Below, one piece after another: positions 1 to 11,644 of a DNA stretch of 64,000 nt. Source of the DNA: Aegilops tauschii subsp. strangulata (taxonomy: Eukaryota; Streptophyta; Magnoliopsida; Poales; Poaceae); assembly GCF_002575655.3 (NCBI RefSeq), contig NC_053037.3, forward strand, positions 147,447,207 through 147,511,206. Reading direction: 5' to 3'. The notes beneath the pieces were generated by a model, which searched no databases, was not told the DNA's origin, and was given only the letters and a program-made list of their open reading frames with translations. Position 1 is the first letter of the stretch; each line of letters begins with the position of its first letter. The position numbers and the translations under genes were made by a program.

Positions 1-929
1 TGATGCGTATGTAAGAACGGTTCTTTCTAAGCCCGTAGCAGCCACGTAAAACTTGCAACAACAAAGTAGAGGACATCTAACTTGTTTTTGCAGGGCATGT
101 TGTGATGTGACATGGTCAAAGCATGATGCTAAATTTATTGTATGAGATGATCATGTTTTGTAACCGAGTTATCGGCAACTGGCAAGAGCCATATGGTTGT
201 CGCTTTATTGTATGCAATGCAATCGCCCTGTAATGCTTTACTTTATCACTAAGGGGTAGCGATAGTCGTAGAAGCATAAGATTGGCGAGACGACAACGAT
301 GCTACGATGGAGATCAAGGTGTCGCGCCGGTGACGATGGTGATCATGACGGTGCTTCGGAGATGGAGATCACAAGCACAAGATGATGATGGCCATATCAT
401 ATCACTTATATTGATTGCATGTGATGTTTATCTTTTATGCATCTTATCTTGCTTTGATTGACGGTAGCATTATAAGATGATTCCTCACTAAATTATCAAA
501 GTATAAGTGTTCTCCCTGAGTATGCATCGTTGCGAAAGTTCTTCGTGCTGAGACACCACGTGATGATCAGGTGTGATAGGCCTTACGTTCAAATACAACG
601 GGTGCAAAACAGTTGCACACGCGGAATACTCAGGTTAAGCTTGACGAGCCTAGCATATAACAGATATGGCCTCGGAACACGGAGACCGAAAGGTCGAGCG
701 TGAATCATATAGTAGATATGATCAACATAGTGATGTTCACCGTTGAAACTACTCCATCTCACGTGATGATCGGACATGGTTTAGTTGATATGGATCACGT
801 GATCACTTAGAGGATTAGAGGGATGCCTATCTAAGTGGGAGTTCTTAAGTAATATGATTAATTGAACTTGAATTTATAATGAACTTAGTACCTGATAGTA
901 TCTTGCTTGTCTATGTTGATTGTAGATAG
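1..929 (+). other. Angela untranslated leader, no gene
   Basis: This is the segment between the primer site and the gag start of an Angela-type element. It has many short open frames on both strands but none with recognisable protein content. The gag start at 930 directly follows TTGTAGATAG, which resembles a splice acceptor; splicing of BARE-type leaders is known, but here it is only an inference. No other feature is visible. Confidence 0.8.
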
Positions 930-1271
930 ATGGCCCGTGTTGTTGTTCCGTTGAATTTTAATGCGTTCCTTGAGAAAGCAAAGTTGAAAGATGATGGTAG
1001 CAATTACACGGACTGGGTCCGTAACTTGAGAATTATCCTCATTGCTGCACAGAAGAATTACGTCCTGGAAGCACCGCTAGGTGTACCACCTGCGCCAGCA
1101 ACTGCAGACATTGTGAATGCCTGGCAGTCACGTGTTGATGACTACTCGATAGTTCAATGTGCCATGCTTTACGGCTTAGAACCGGAACTTCAACGACGTT
1201 TTGAACGTCATGGAGCATATGAGATGTTCCAGGAGTTGAAGTTAATATTTCAAAAAAAATGCCCGGATTGA
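930..1271 (+). pseudogene. gag: Angela gag, N-terminal part (frameshifted)
   Basis: This is the first 113 codons of the copia capsid protein, beginning MARVVVPLNF and including the tract NYTDWVRNLRIIL typical of copia gag N-termini. The frame is lost at an eight-A run near 1252-1259 and closes at 1271, while the capsid sequence continues in another frame that opens fully at 1309. A one-base slip in the A run explains this best. Gag forms the cytoplasmic particle in which reverse transcription occurs. The antisense frame over 1039-1425 is a shadow. Confidence 0.88.
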
Positions 1272-1308
1272 GAGGTATGAAGTCTCCAATAAGTTCTATA
1301 GCTGCAAG

Positions 1309-3777
1309 ATGGAGGATAATAGTTCTGTCAGTGAGCATATACTCAAAATGTCTGGGTATAATAATCACATGATTCAACTCGGAGTTAATCTTCCGGATGA
1401 TAGCGTCATTGACAGAATTCTCCAATCACTGCCACCAAGCTACAAGAGCTTCGTGATGAACTATAATATGCAAGGGATGGATAAGACAATTCCCGAGCTC
1501 TTCGCAATGCTAAAGGCTGCGGAGGTAGAAATCAAAAAGGAGCATCAAGTGTTGATGGTCAATAAGACCACCAGTTTCAAGAAAAAGGGCAAAGGGAAGA
1601 AGAAGGGGAACTTCAAGAACAGCAAGCAAGTTGCTGCTCAGGAGAAGAAACCCAAGTCTGGACCTAAGCCTGAGACTGAGTGCTTCTACTGCAAGCAGAC
1701 TGGTCACTGGAAGCGGAACTGCCCCAAGTATTTGGCGGATAAGAAGGATGGCAAGGTGAACAAAGGTATATGTGATATACATGTTATTGATGTGTACCTT
1801 ACTAATGCTCGCAGTAGCACCTGGGTATTTGATACTGGTTCTGTTGCTAATATTTGCAACTCGAAACAGGGGCTACGGATTAAGCGAAGATTGGCTAAGG
1901 ACGAGGTGACGATGCGCGTGGGAAATGGTTCCAAAGTCGATGTGATCGCGGTCGGCACGCTACCACTACATCTACCTTCGGGATTAGTTTTAGACCTAAA
2001 TAATTGTTATTTGGTGCCAGCGTTAAGCATGAACATTATATCTGGATCTTGTTTGATGCGAGACGGTTATTCATTTAAATCAGAGAATAATGGTTGTTCC
2101 ATTTATATGAGTAATATCTTTTATGGTCATGCACCCTTGAAGAGTGGTCTATTTTTGTTGAATCTCGATAGTAGTGATACACATATTCATAATATTGAAG
2201 CCAAAAGATGCAGAGTTGATAATGATAGAGCAACTTATTTGTGGCACTGCCGTTTAGGTCATATCGGTGTAAAGCGCATGAAGAAACTCCATACTGATGG
2301 ACTTTTGGAACCACTTGATTATGAATCACTTGGTACTTGCGAACCGTGCCTCATGGGCAAGATGACTAAAACGCCGTTCTCCGGAACTATGGAGAGAGCA
2401 ACAGATTTGTTGGAAATCATACATACAGATGTATGTGGTCCGATGAATATTGAGGCTCGTGGCGGATATTGTAATTTTCTCACCTTCACAGATGATTTGA
2501 GCAGATATGGGTATATCTACTTAATGAAACATAAGTCTGAAACATTTGAAAAGTTCAAAGAATTTCAGAGTGAAGTTGAAAATCATCGTAACAAGAAAAT
2601 AAAGTTTCTACGATCTGATCGTGGAGGAGAATATTTGAGTTATGAGTTTGGTCTTCATTTGAAACAATGCGGAATAGTTTCGCAACTCACGCCACCCGGA
2701 ACACCACAGCGTAATGGTGTGTTCGAACGTCGTAATCGTACTCTACTAGATATGGTGCGATCTATGATGTCTCTTACTAATTTACCGCTATCGTTTTGGG
2801 GTTATGCTTTAAAGACGGCCGCATTCACGTTAAATAGGGCACCATCAAAATCCGTTGAGACGACGCCTTATGAACTGTGGTTTGGCAAGAAACCAAAGTT
2901 GTCGTTTCTTAAAGTTTGGGGCTGCGATGCTTATGTGAAAAAGCTTCAACCTGATAAGCTCGAACCCAAATCGGAGAAATGTGTCTTCATAGGATACCCA
3001 AAGGAAACTGTTGGGTACACCTTCTATCACAGATCCGAAGGCAAAACTTTTGTTGCTAAATTCGGAATTTTTCTAGAGAAGGAGTTTCTCTCGAAAGAAG
3101 TGAGTGGGAGAAAAGTAGAACTTGATGAGATAACTGTACCTGCTCCCTTATTGGAAAGTAGTTCATCGCAGAAACCGGTTTCTGCGACACCTACACCAAT
3201 TAGTGAGGAAGTTAATGATGATGATCATGAAACTTCAGATCAAGTTATTACTGAACCTCGTAGGTCAACCAGAGTAAGATCCGCACCAGAGTGGTACGGT
3301 AATCCTGTTCTGGAAGTTATGTTACTAGACCATGACGAACCTACGAACTATGAAGAAGCGATGGTGAGCCCAGATTCCGCGAAATGGCTTGAGGCCATGA
3401 AATCTGAGATGGGATCCATGTATGAGAACAAAGTATGGACTTTGGTTGACTTGCCCGATGATCGGCAAGCAATTGAGAATAAATGGATCTTCAAGAAGAA
3501 GACTGACGTTGATGGTAATGTTACTGTCTATAAAGCTCGACCTGTTGCAAAAGGTTTTCGACAAGTTCAAGGGATTGACTACGATGAGACCTTCTCACCC
3601 GTAGCGATGCTTAAGTCTGTCCGAATCATGTTAGCAATTGCCGCATTTTATGATTATGAAATTTGGCAAATGGATGTCAAAACTGCATTCCTGAATGGAT
3701 TTCTGGAAGAGTTGTATATGATGCAACCGGAAGGTTTTGTCGATCCAAAGGGAGCTAACAAAGTGTGCAAGCTCTAG
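1309..3777 (+). pseudogene. gag-pol: Angela gag-pol: capsid C-part, zinc knuckle, protease, integrase, start of RT
   Basis: The 822-codon frame holds, in order: capsid C-terminal part (residues 1-90), a Lys-rich linker, a CCHC knuckle CFYCKQTGHWKRNC (125-138), the protease motif DTG (175-177), an integrase zinc-binding region with WHCRLGHIG and CEPC, an integrase core with the catalytic series HTDVCGP, RSDRGGEY and FERRNRT, an Asp/Glu-rich linker, and the start of RT with KWIFKKK and QMDVKTAFLNG. It ends at TAG (3775-3777), where related elements read on, so a CAG-to-TAG change is likely. The first usable Met lies inside gag because of the upstream frameshift. The frame is otherwise well preserved over 2.4 kb. 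Confidence 0.93.
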
Positions 3778-4422
3778 CGATCCATTTATGGACTAGTGCA
3801 AGCCTCTCGGAGTTGGAATAAACGCTTTGATAGTGTGATCAAAGCATTTGGTTTTGTACAGACTTTTGGAGAAGCCTGTATTTACAAGAAAGTGAGTGGG
3901 AGCTCTGTAGCATTTCTGATATTATATGTGGATGACATATTGCTGATTGGAAATGATATAGAATTTCTGGATAGCATAAAGGGATACTTGAATAAGAGTT
4001 TTTCAATGAAAGACCTCGGTGAAGCAGCGTATATATTGGGCATCAAGATCTATAGAGATAGATCAAGACGCTTAATTGGACTTTCACAAAGCACATACCT
4101 TGACAAAGTTTTGAAGAAGTTCAAAATGGATCAAGCAAAGAAAGGGTTCTTGCCTGTGTTACAAGGTGTGAAGTTGAGTAAGACTCAATGCCCGACCACT
4201 GCAGAAGATAGAGAGAAGATGAAAGATATTCCCTATGCTTCAGCCATAGGCTCTATCATGTATGCAATGCTGTGTACCAGACCCGATGTGTGCCTTGCTA
4301 TAAGTCTAGCAGGGAGGTACCAAAGTGATCTAGGAGTAGATCACTGGACAGCGGTCAAAATTATCCTTAGTAGAATAAGGAAATATTTCTCGGTTATGGA
4401 GGTGATAAAGAGTTCGTCGTAA
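3778..4422 (+). pseudogene. pol: Angela reverse transcriptase, C-terminal part
   Basis: This segment is in the same frame as the preceding gag-pol segment, after its stop codon. It shows the RT catalytic motif YVDDILL, the downstream block SMKDLGEAAYILGIKI, and the copia thumb/connection region with PYASAIGSIMYAM. Near 4380 the residues leave the expected RNase H connection and the frame closes at 4422. The polymerase motifs are intact, but production would need readthrough of the 3775 stop. Confidence 0.9.
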
Positions 4423-4590
4423 AAGGTTACGTTGATGCAAACTTTGACACTGATCCAGATGACTCTAAGTCTCAATCTGGATGCATATTGAAAGTGGGAG
4501 CAATTAGCTAGAGTAGCTCCGTGCAGAGCATTGTTGATATAGAAATTTGCAAAATACAGACGGATCTAAATGTGGCAGACCCATAGACTA
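4423..4590 (+). pseudogene. Angela RNase H remnant with internal deletion
   Basis: Shifted frames still show pieces of the copia RNase H domain: a tract reading GYVDANFDTDPDDSKSQSG near 4420-4485, then a jump to EICKIQTDLNVADP near 4537-4588. The part that should carry the later acidic catalytic residues is missing, so most of the domain has been lost by internal deletion. No usable RNase H can come from this copy. Confidence 0.78.
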
Positions 4591-4807
4591 AACTTCTCTC
4601 AGAAGCAAAACATGATCACACCTTAGTACTCTTTGGGTGTTAATCACATAGCAATGTGAACTAGATTATTCACTCTAGTAAACCCTTTGGGTATTGATCA
4701 CATGACGATGTGAACTATGGGTGTTAATCACATGGTGATGTGAACTATTGGTGTTAAATCACATGGCGATGTGAACTAGATTATTGACTCTAGTGTAAGT
4801 GGAAGAC
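4591..4807 (+). repeat. Angela 3' untranslated direct repeats and polypurine tract
   Basis: A unit of about 28-30 bp that includes TAATCACATGGCGATGTGAACTA is repeated four times in imperfect form between about 4637 and 4783. It is followed by the purine-rich AAGTGGAAGAC directly before the LTR. The tract is the expected primer for plus-strand DNA synthesis. The repeats belong to the family and are not a host satellite. Confidence 0.8.
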
Positions 4808-6515
4808 TGAAGGAAATATGCCCTAGAGGCAATAATAAAGTTATTATTTATTTCCTTATATCATGATAAATGTTTATTATTCATGCTAGAATTGTATTAA
4901 CTGGAAACATGATACATGTGTGAATACATAGACAAAGAGTGTCACTAGTATGCCTCTACTTGACTAGCTCGTTGATCAAAGATGGTTATGTTTCCTAGCC
5001 ATTGACATGAGTTGTCATTTGATTAACAGGATCACATCATTAGGAGAATGATGTGATTGACTTGACCCATTCTGTTAGCTTAGAACACGATCGTTTAGTA
5101 TGTTGCTAATGCTTTCTTCATGACTTATACATGTTCCTATGACTATGAGATTATGCAACTCCCGTTTACCGGAGGAACACTTTGTGTGCTACCAAAGATC
5201 ACAACGTAACTGGGTGATTATAAAGGTACTCTACAGGTTTCTCCGAAGGTACTTGTTGGGTTGGCGTATTTCGAGATTAGGATTTTTCACTCCGATTGTC
5301 GGAGAGGTATCTCTGGGCCCACTCGGTAATGCACATCACTATAAGCCTTGCAAGCATTGTAACTAATGAGTTAGTTGCGGGATGATGTATTACGGAACGA
5401 GTAAAGAGACTTGCCGGTAACGAGATTGAACTAGGTATTGAGATACCGACGATCGAATCTCGGGCAAGTAACATACCGATAACAAAGGGAACAACGTATG
5501 TTGTTATGCGGTTTGACCGATAAAGATCTTCGTAGAATATGTGGGAGCCAATATGAGCATCCAGGTTCCGCTATTGGTTATTGACCGGAGACGTGTCTCG
5601 GTCATGTCTACATAGTTCTCGAACCCGTAGGGTCCGCACGCTTAAAGTTAGATAACGGTTATATTATGAGTTTATGTGTTTTGATGCACCGAAGGAGTTC
5701 GGAGTCCCGGATGAGATCAGGGACATGACGAGGAGTCTCGAAATGGTCGAGACGTAAAGATCGATATATTGGACGACTATATTCGGACATCGGAAAGGTT
5801 TCCGAGTGATTTGGGTATTTTCGGAGTACGGGAGAGTTACGGGAATTCGTATTGGGCCGGCCATACGGGAAAGGAGAGAAAGGCCCGAAAGGGTGGCCGC
5901 ACCCCTCCCCATGGACTAGTCCGAATTGGACTAGGGAGGGGGCTCCCCCTTCCTTCCTTCTCCTTCTCCCTTCCCTTCTCCTACTCCAACAAGGAAAGGA
6001 GGAGTCCTACTCCCGGTGGGAGTAGGACTCCCCCCTTGGCGCGCCCTCCTCCTAGGCCGGCCGCCTCCCCCCTTGCTCCTTTATATACGGGGGCAGGGGG
6101 GCACCCCAAACACAACAATTGATCTATTGATCTCTTAGCCGTGTGCGGTGCCCCCCCTCCACTATAATCCACCTCGATAATATCGTAGCGGTGCTTATGC
6201 GAAGCCCTGCGTCGGTAGAACATCATCATCGTCACCACGCCGTCGTGCTGACGGAACTCTCCCTCAAAGCTCGGCTGGATCGGAGTTCGAGGGACGTCAT
6301 CGAGCTGAACGTGTGCTGAACTCGGAGGTGCCGTACGTTCGGTACTTGGATCGGTCAGATCGTGAAAACGTACGACTACATCAACCGCGTTGTGCTAACG
6401 CTTCCGCTTTCGGTCTACGAGGGTACGTGGACAACACTCTCCCCTCTCGTTTCTATGCATCACCATGATCTTGCGTGTGCATAGGAATTTTTTTAAATTA
6501 CTACGTTCCCCAACA
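4808..6515 (+). repeat. 3' LTR of the Angela element (1708 bp)
   Basis: The LTR begins TGAAGGAAATATGCCCTAGA and ends CTACGTTCCCCAACA, matching the Angela/WIS LTR except that the usual TGTTGG start reads TGAAGG. It carries promoter, transcript start and polyadenylation functions. A Pro/Gly-rich open frame at 5769-6122 is a by-product of the GC-rich stretch before the TATA box and is not a gene. Confidence 0.92.
6080..6087 (+). promoter_or_regulatory. TATA box of the Angela LTR
   Basis: TTTATATA lies in a GC-rich surround about two thirds into the LTR, where BARE-type LTR promoters are known to sit. In this 3' copy it would drive transcription rightward, out of the element. Confidence 0.6.
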
Positions 6516-7186
6516 ATACCGGCATCCATGGCAAGAGGACGGGGTGGGGATCGACTCCACCAAAGGAAATGGAGAGGGATGGCCCGGAGACGGCGGCCCG
6601 CCAGAGCCCTCCCGTGGCGAGTCGACGCTGGAGAGACGAAGAGGAACGAGGGGGCGGTGCGAATGGGTATGGGGGAGACGAAACCTCCCCCTGCCCCGAC
6701 ATAACCACCTGGTCCCGCCCCTCAACGGTAGTACTGCTAGGGTGGGCGGTAGTACCGCTTGTAAACATAAGCGGTAGTACCGCGCACCTCCAGCGGTAGT
6801 ACCGCCTAGCAAGACTCAACGACTAGACACAAAACGGCTCGGCTCAAAAAGAAAAGAAAACAAACGGCAAGAAGAGGAAACTAAGACTCAGCAACGAGAA
6901 CACCAGCAAGAGGACAGGAAACACACACCTCTTCAAGAGAGGGCGGTGGCCGAGGTCACCTATGTTTGAGTCAAGAGGTATGACGCCGCGAAGATTTTAA
7001 CCTTGGGCCCATGACCAAAACTCGTCTTTGAAGCACAAGTACCATAAAAAATGGCTAATGTGAAGGACTTGATCAATTTATGCATAATGGGGGAGGGAGA
7101 GTTCATTGAGAGAACAACACTCCCCCTATGTCCATGCCTACACCTAAACGAGACAACAAGTTGAGTACGGTGGGGTGTGCAAGGGT
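6516..7186 (-). other. 3' untranslated spacer of the outer sirevirus, no gene
   Basis: This segment lies between the end of pol and the Angela insertion. Read on the minus strand it shows a polypurine motif AGGGGGAG (plus 7120-7127). Four copies of a 13-base near-palindrome GCGGTAGTACCGC follow at about 6725-6805, the same motif family as in the outer 5' LTR but with the central base reversed. No LTR start is visible, so the 3' LTR is assumed to lie left of the Angela element. The GC-rich part 6540-6700 is unclassified and could be another fragment. Confidence 0.6.
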
Positions 7187-7720
7187 TCAAGCCACATTGC
7201 TCGAATTAATGATATTTAGCTCATGCCTTAACTCGCGAAATCTTGCTTCATCCAAGGGATTCGTGAAAATATCTGCAAGGTTATCATGAGTGTTGACATA
7301 GTTGAGCTCGATCTCCTCTCGCCTAATGTGATCCCGGATGAAGTGATACCAAATCTCAATATGCTTCGTCTTGAAGTGTTGAACCGGGTTGAGAGAAATC
7401 TTGATGGCACTTTCATTGTCACACCAAAGAGGCACTTTGTCACAAATGACACCGTAATCATTTAAAGTTTGCCTCATCCAAAGAAGTTGTGCACAACATC
7501 TACCGGCCGCCACATACTCCGCTTCGGTGGACGAGAGAGACACACAACTTTGCTTCTTAGAAGACCAACTTACCAAATAGCAACCAAGGAATTGGCACCC
7601 TCCGGAAGTGGATTTCCTATCCACTTTGTCTCCCGCCTAATCTGAGTCCGAATAACCTACAAGCTTGAAGTTTGCTCCTCTTGGGTACCATAAGCCAAAG
7701 TTTGGGGTATGAGCCAAATA
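7187..7720 (-). pseudogene. pol: Outer sirevirus RNase H
   Basis: The copia RNase H domain reads from DRKSTSGGCQFLG through SSTEAEYVAAG and [10 protein letters not shown] to KTKHIEIWYHFIRDH and the final NLADIFTNPLDEARF. The D, E and D positions of the fold appear present. Upstream in the same frame, a TAG near 7638-7640 and a TGA at 7721-7723 cut it off from RT. It ends at 7187 with the usual short sirevirus tail, NSSNVA. Confidence 0.9.
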
Positions 7721-8180
7721 TCAAAAGATTCGCTTGACCGCCACAAAGTGGCTTTCCTTAGGTGCGGCTCGAAACCATGCAAAAATTCCCACACTCAACA
7801 TGATATCCGGTCTAGATGCACAAAGGTAAAGCAAGGAGCCAACCATGGAGCGATATACCTTTTGATCCACCACTTTACCATTGGGATCAATGTCAAGTTG
7901 GCACTTGGTGGGCATTGGAGTGGAAGCCGGCTTGACATCACTTAGCTTGAATCTCTTTAGCATGTCTTGAGTGTATTTGGCTTGGTTGATGAAGGTTCCT
8001 TCTCTTCTTTGTTTGATCTCGAACCCGAGAAAGAACTTCAACTCTCCCATCGAAGACATCTTGAACTTTGAGGTCATGAGAGTGGCAAATTCCTCATTGA
8101 AAGCTTTGTTAGGAGAACCAAATATAATATCATCAACATATAGTTGGCACACAAACAACTCCCCTTTGACCTTCTTAGTA
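7721..8180 (-). pseudogene. pol: Outer sirevirus reverse transcriptase, C-terminal part with YVDD
   Basis: The catalytic block reads [16 protein letters not shown], followed by SMGELKFFLGFEIKQ and the connection PASTPMPTKC and [19 protein letters not shown]. The frame ends with TGA at 7721-7723, where a CGA codon would fit the family. It connects to the N-terminal RT segment only after a one-base slip near 8180, inside a CTTTTACTAAG tract on the minus strand. Confidence 0.9.
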
Positions 8181-9072
8181 AAAGAGTGGGGTCGATTTTC
8201 CCAACTTCAAATCCACGATCTTGCAACAACTCGGTAAGGTGGTCATACCATGCACGTGGGGCTTGTTTAAGGCCATAGAGTGCCTTATCGAGTTGATACA
8301 CATGATCGGGGAAGTAGGGGTCGTCGAACCCGGGGGGTTGTTTGACATATACCAACTCATTAATAGGACCATTAAGAAAAGCACTCTTCACATCCATTTG
8401 TTGCAACTTAAAGTTATGATGATAAGCATAAGCAATCAATAAATGAATGGATTCAAGGCGAGCAACGGGAGCAAAGGTTTCACCGTAGTCGATACCCTCG
8501 ACTTGGGAGTAGCCTTGTGCTACCAATCTTGCCTTGTTGCGAACTATTGTCCCATGAGCATCTTGCTTGTTCTTGAATATCCATTTGGTTCCAATGACAT
8601 TGTGGTTCCCCGTTGGCCTTGGCACCAAACTCCACACCTTGTTGTACTCGAAGTTGTTGAGTTCTTCATGCATGGCATTGAGCCAATCCAGATCTTCGAG
8701 AGCCTCATAGACCTTTTGGGGTTCAACACAAGAGACAAACGCGTGATGTTCACAATAGTTTGCCAATTGTCTACGAGTGCTTACCTCATTTTGAATGCTT
8801 CCAAGCACATTCTTCATGAGATGACCCTTGGTAGAGAGCTTGGATGCAATCCTGGCGGCACGACGCTCCAATTCCTCCTCGGAGGTGAGTTGAGGAGCGG
8901 TCACTTGATCATCTTGAGCGCCGTCTTGAGCTTGTTCTTGATCTTGAGCTTGCTCTTGATCTTGAACTTGCTCGGAGGAGAGAACTTGACCTTGGGCATC
9001 ACTTGGTGACTCAACACCGTCTTGTGGTTGATCTTGCCCTTGGTCATGTTCATGAGGTTGAGGGCCTTCACT
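8181..9072 (-). pseudogene. pol: Outer sirevirus reverse transcriptase, N-terminal part
   Basis: After an acidic and Gln-rich linker (about 9070-8890) the frame shows the start of copia [49 protein letters not shown] and [16 protein letters not shown]. It is in frame with the integrase segment but separated from it by TAA (9073-9075). Plus-strand open frames over the same bases are shadows. Confidence 0.9.
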
Positions 9073-10053
9073 TTATTCTTCGGAAGCGAGTGGGTCTCGG
9101 GTTGGTGATGGTTCCACTTGAGTGGAACATTGTCCTTCTCCTTCGGCCACAAGGGGTTCCTCAATGGGTAGGATATGACCAACACCCATTCTTCTTATGG
9201 CTTGGGGAGGAATTCCATCACCTACATCACAAGTACCACTTTGCTCCACTTGGGAGCCGTTATTCTCATCAAACTCCACGTTACATGTCTCCTCAATAAG
9301 GCCCGTGGACTTATTGAGAACACGGTAAGCATGGGAGTTTGTAGCATAACCAACAAATATGCCCTCATGAGCTCTAGCCTCAAATTTAGACAAACGAACA
9401 CCTTTCTTGAGAATGAAGCACTTACACCCGAAAACCCGGAAGTACTTGAGGTTGGGCTTGTTACCGGTGAGAATCTCATATGGAGTCTTGTTCAAGCCCT
9501 TGCGAAGGTAGAGCCGATTTGATGCATGACACGCGGTGTTGATGGCTTCGGCCCAAAAGTTGTATGGAGACTTGAACTCCGCCATCATGGTCCTTGCCGC
9601 ATCCATCAACGTCCGGTTCTTCCTCTCCGCTACACCATTTTGTTGAGGGGTGTATGGAGCGGAATACTGATGCTTAATCCCCTCATCACTAAGAAACTCA
9701 TCCAAGGTGTAGTTCTTGAACTCGGTGCCGTTGTCGCTTTTTATAGTCAAGATCTTTGCATTGTGTTGACGTTGGGCTTCATTCGCAAAGTCAATGACGG
9801 TTTGTTGGGTCTCGCTCTTCCTCTTGAAGAAGTATACCCATGTGTATCTTGAATAGTCATCCACAATCACCAAGCAATACTTTCTACCCCCAAGACTATC
9901 AAAGGATGGAGGCCCAAAGAGATCCATGTGAAGGAGCTCCAAAGGCCTCTTCGAGTAAATGATAGTCGTGGGAGGGTGAGCCTTCTCATGTAGCTTTCCT
10001 TCGATACAAGCACTGCAAGCACGATCTTTAGCAAAACTAACATTTGTTAGTCC
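9073..10053 (-). pseudogene. pol: Outer sirevirus integrase
   Basis: The core domain has the catalytic series [21 protein letters not shown] and GVAERKNRTLMD, preceded by the zinc-binding region (CSACIEGK). After the core come VFGCKCFILKKG and HEGIFVGYATNSHAYRV, the usual copia C-terminal region. The segment is bounded by TGA (10054-10056) upstream and TAA (9073-9075) downstream, both in the pol frame. The core itself looks intact. Confidence 0.92.
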
Positions 10054-10547
10054 TCAAACATGGTCCCCCTTGAGAAGACTTTGCAAAGATCTCATATTGA
10101 CATGGGCTAGACGGCGATGCCAAATCCATCCCACGTCAACTTTAGCCATTAGGCATGTCGCGGTCTTAGTGGGTCGCTCCGAAAAGTTAATCACATAGAG
10201 ATCATTTTCGACATGCCCAACAAAGGCTACTTTAAGAGTATTGCTCCACAAGAGGGCCACGGTATCAATATCAAAGAAGGTGGAAAAACCCATGAGTGCA
10301 AGTTGACGAACGGAAAGTAAATTGTATGCAAGGGACTCAACAAGCATGACCTTCTCGATCGTGAGATCATGAGAAATGACAACCTTGCCGAGTCCCAATA
10401 CCTTAGAAGACGAGGTATCACCCCACTCGACATTGGTGGGCATAGATGGAATCTTATGCACACGTCCACCACCAAGTCCTTGCTTCCGGTCATATGATTT
10501 GTAGCTCCACTATCGAGCAACCATGATCCCCCACCGGAAGCAAACAC
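10054..10547 (-). pseudogene. pol: Outer sirevirus protease and pre-integrase region
   Basis: The protease shows SWLLDSGATNHMTG (DSG is the active-site triad of copia proteases) just after the gag stop. A one-base slip near 10461 moves the downstream part to another frame, beginning KIPSMPTNVEWGD. The pre-integrase motif WIWHRRLAHVNMRSL follows and the frame stops at TGA (10054-10056). Gag and pol lie in different frames here, so pol expression would have needed frameshifting or was lost by mutation. Confidence 0.88.
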
Positions 10548-10557
10548 CTACAAGAGA

Positions 10558-11644
10558 TCAATGCTTGGTTTTAGGTACCCATTTTGTAATGGGTCCTTTG
10601 ATGTTAGTGACAAGGGTCTTAGGAACCCAAATAGACCATTCAATGTACTCATAAGGAGAACCAACAAATTTGGCATAAACATGCCCATCACTAGCACGGC
10701 ACAACGCATAAGAAGGGTTAAAGTCGCCGGCTTTGTTGGAAGGAGTGGCATTGCCCTTCTTGACACCACCACCCTTCGCATTGTTCTTCTTCTCCTTGGA
10801 AGCAATCTCTCCCTCCTTCACAAAAGTTTGCTTGAGAGGAGGAAGTTGTTTGGTCTTGTCATTCTTGTTCTTCTTCTTGGGCTTAGGTGCGAACCCAATC
10901 CCCTCCTTGGCTACAACTTCCTTTTGATTACTCAAAATGTCGTTGAGGTTCTTCTCACCTTGTATGCACGACACAAGGCCTTTCTCAAGTTGCTCCTTCA
11001 ACTTTGCATTCTCCTCAATAAGATGCACATGGTCACAACAAGGGTTAGTAGCATTTGCATTATCAATTAAAACCATATGAGGAAAGGTGGCTTTCTCCTT
11101 GGTTAGCTTCACTTGAAGTTGATCATGAGACTCTTTAAGACTAGCATGAATACCCTTCAAGGCCTTGTGAGCCTTGTCAAGTATATCAAACTCCTCCTTG
11201 AGTCTAGCAAGATCAATCTCAAGTTTGGCTTTCTCGGAAATTAGCACACGAGATACAACAAGAGCATGATCAAGATCTTTCTTTAGTTTAGCATGATCAT
11301 CGTTGTATGACTCCTCAAGAGCCAAACGAAGACCACACTCTTCCTCAAGAGCATTGGAAAGATCCGAAATCTCATCGACATAGTCACGACTATGCCCCTC
11401 CATCTTAGAGATGGTATCTTCGTGAGCCTCGATCATGTCATTGGCTTCACCAAGTTGTTCCAAGAGAGCGACGAAATGCTTCTTGGATTTACCCTTGAGT
11501 TTACCCATAAAGGACTCAAACTCATTCTCCTCCACATTAGATCCCTCATGTTCATCAATGCAATCCATGAAAGAAGGGTGATTAATGATGGTAGTTTTGA
11601 TGTTGGGGGTTACCTTGTTGGTGGCTTTAGCCATGAGGCACTTG
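10558..11644 (-). pseudogene. gag: Outer sirevirus gag, C-terminal part, after the inner insertion
   Basis: This 358-codon segment is the long C-terminal extension typical of sirevirus gag: strongly charged and Glu/Lys-rich with heptad-like spacing (for example LEEECGLRLALEESYNDDH), so probably coiled coil. It ends in a Lys-rich tail, KPKKKNKNDKTKQLPP, and WSIWVPKTLV before TGA at 10558. Its left-hand continuation is at 25244; the two halves are in the same reading register across the ACTTG duplication. Confidence 0.88.

Larger units (their letters stand above)
1..6515 (+). mobile_element. Angela/WIS/BARE-1-type Ty1/copia retrotransposon, 5' end outside the window
   Basis: The order is untranslated leader, gag, protease, integrase, reverse transcriptase, RNase H remnant, polypurine tract and 3' LTR. 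The leader, the gag start and the LTR read like the Angela family I know from Triticeae genomes; this is recognition from memory, not a search. The 5' LTR and primer site lie left of base 1. The 3' LTR ends at CCCCAACA (6515), followed by a candidate duplication ATACC (6516-6520) that can only be confirmed upstream. The coding part has a frameshift, a nonsense codon and a collapsed RNase H, so the copy cannot move by itself. It is inserted in the 3' part of the outer sirevirus. Confidence 0.93.

Noticed and set aside
6519..6523. CCGGC here equals the CCGGC after the outer LTR at 28184-28188
   Set aside because: No LTR end (TGAAAGG expected) lies to its right, and the Angela border is only four bases away; a chance match is more likely than a target duplication.
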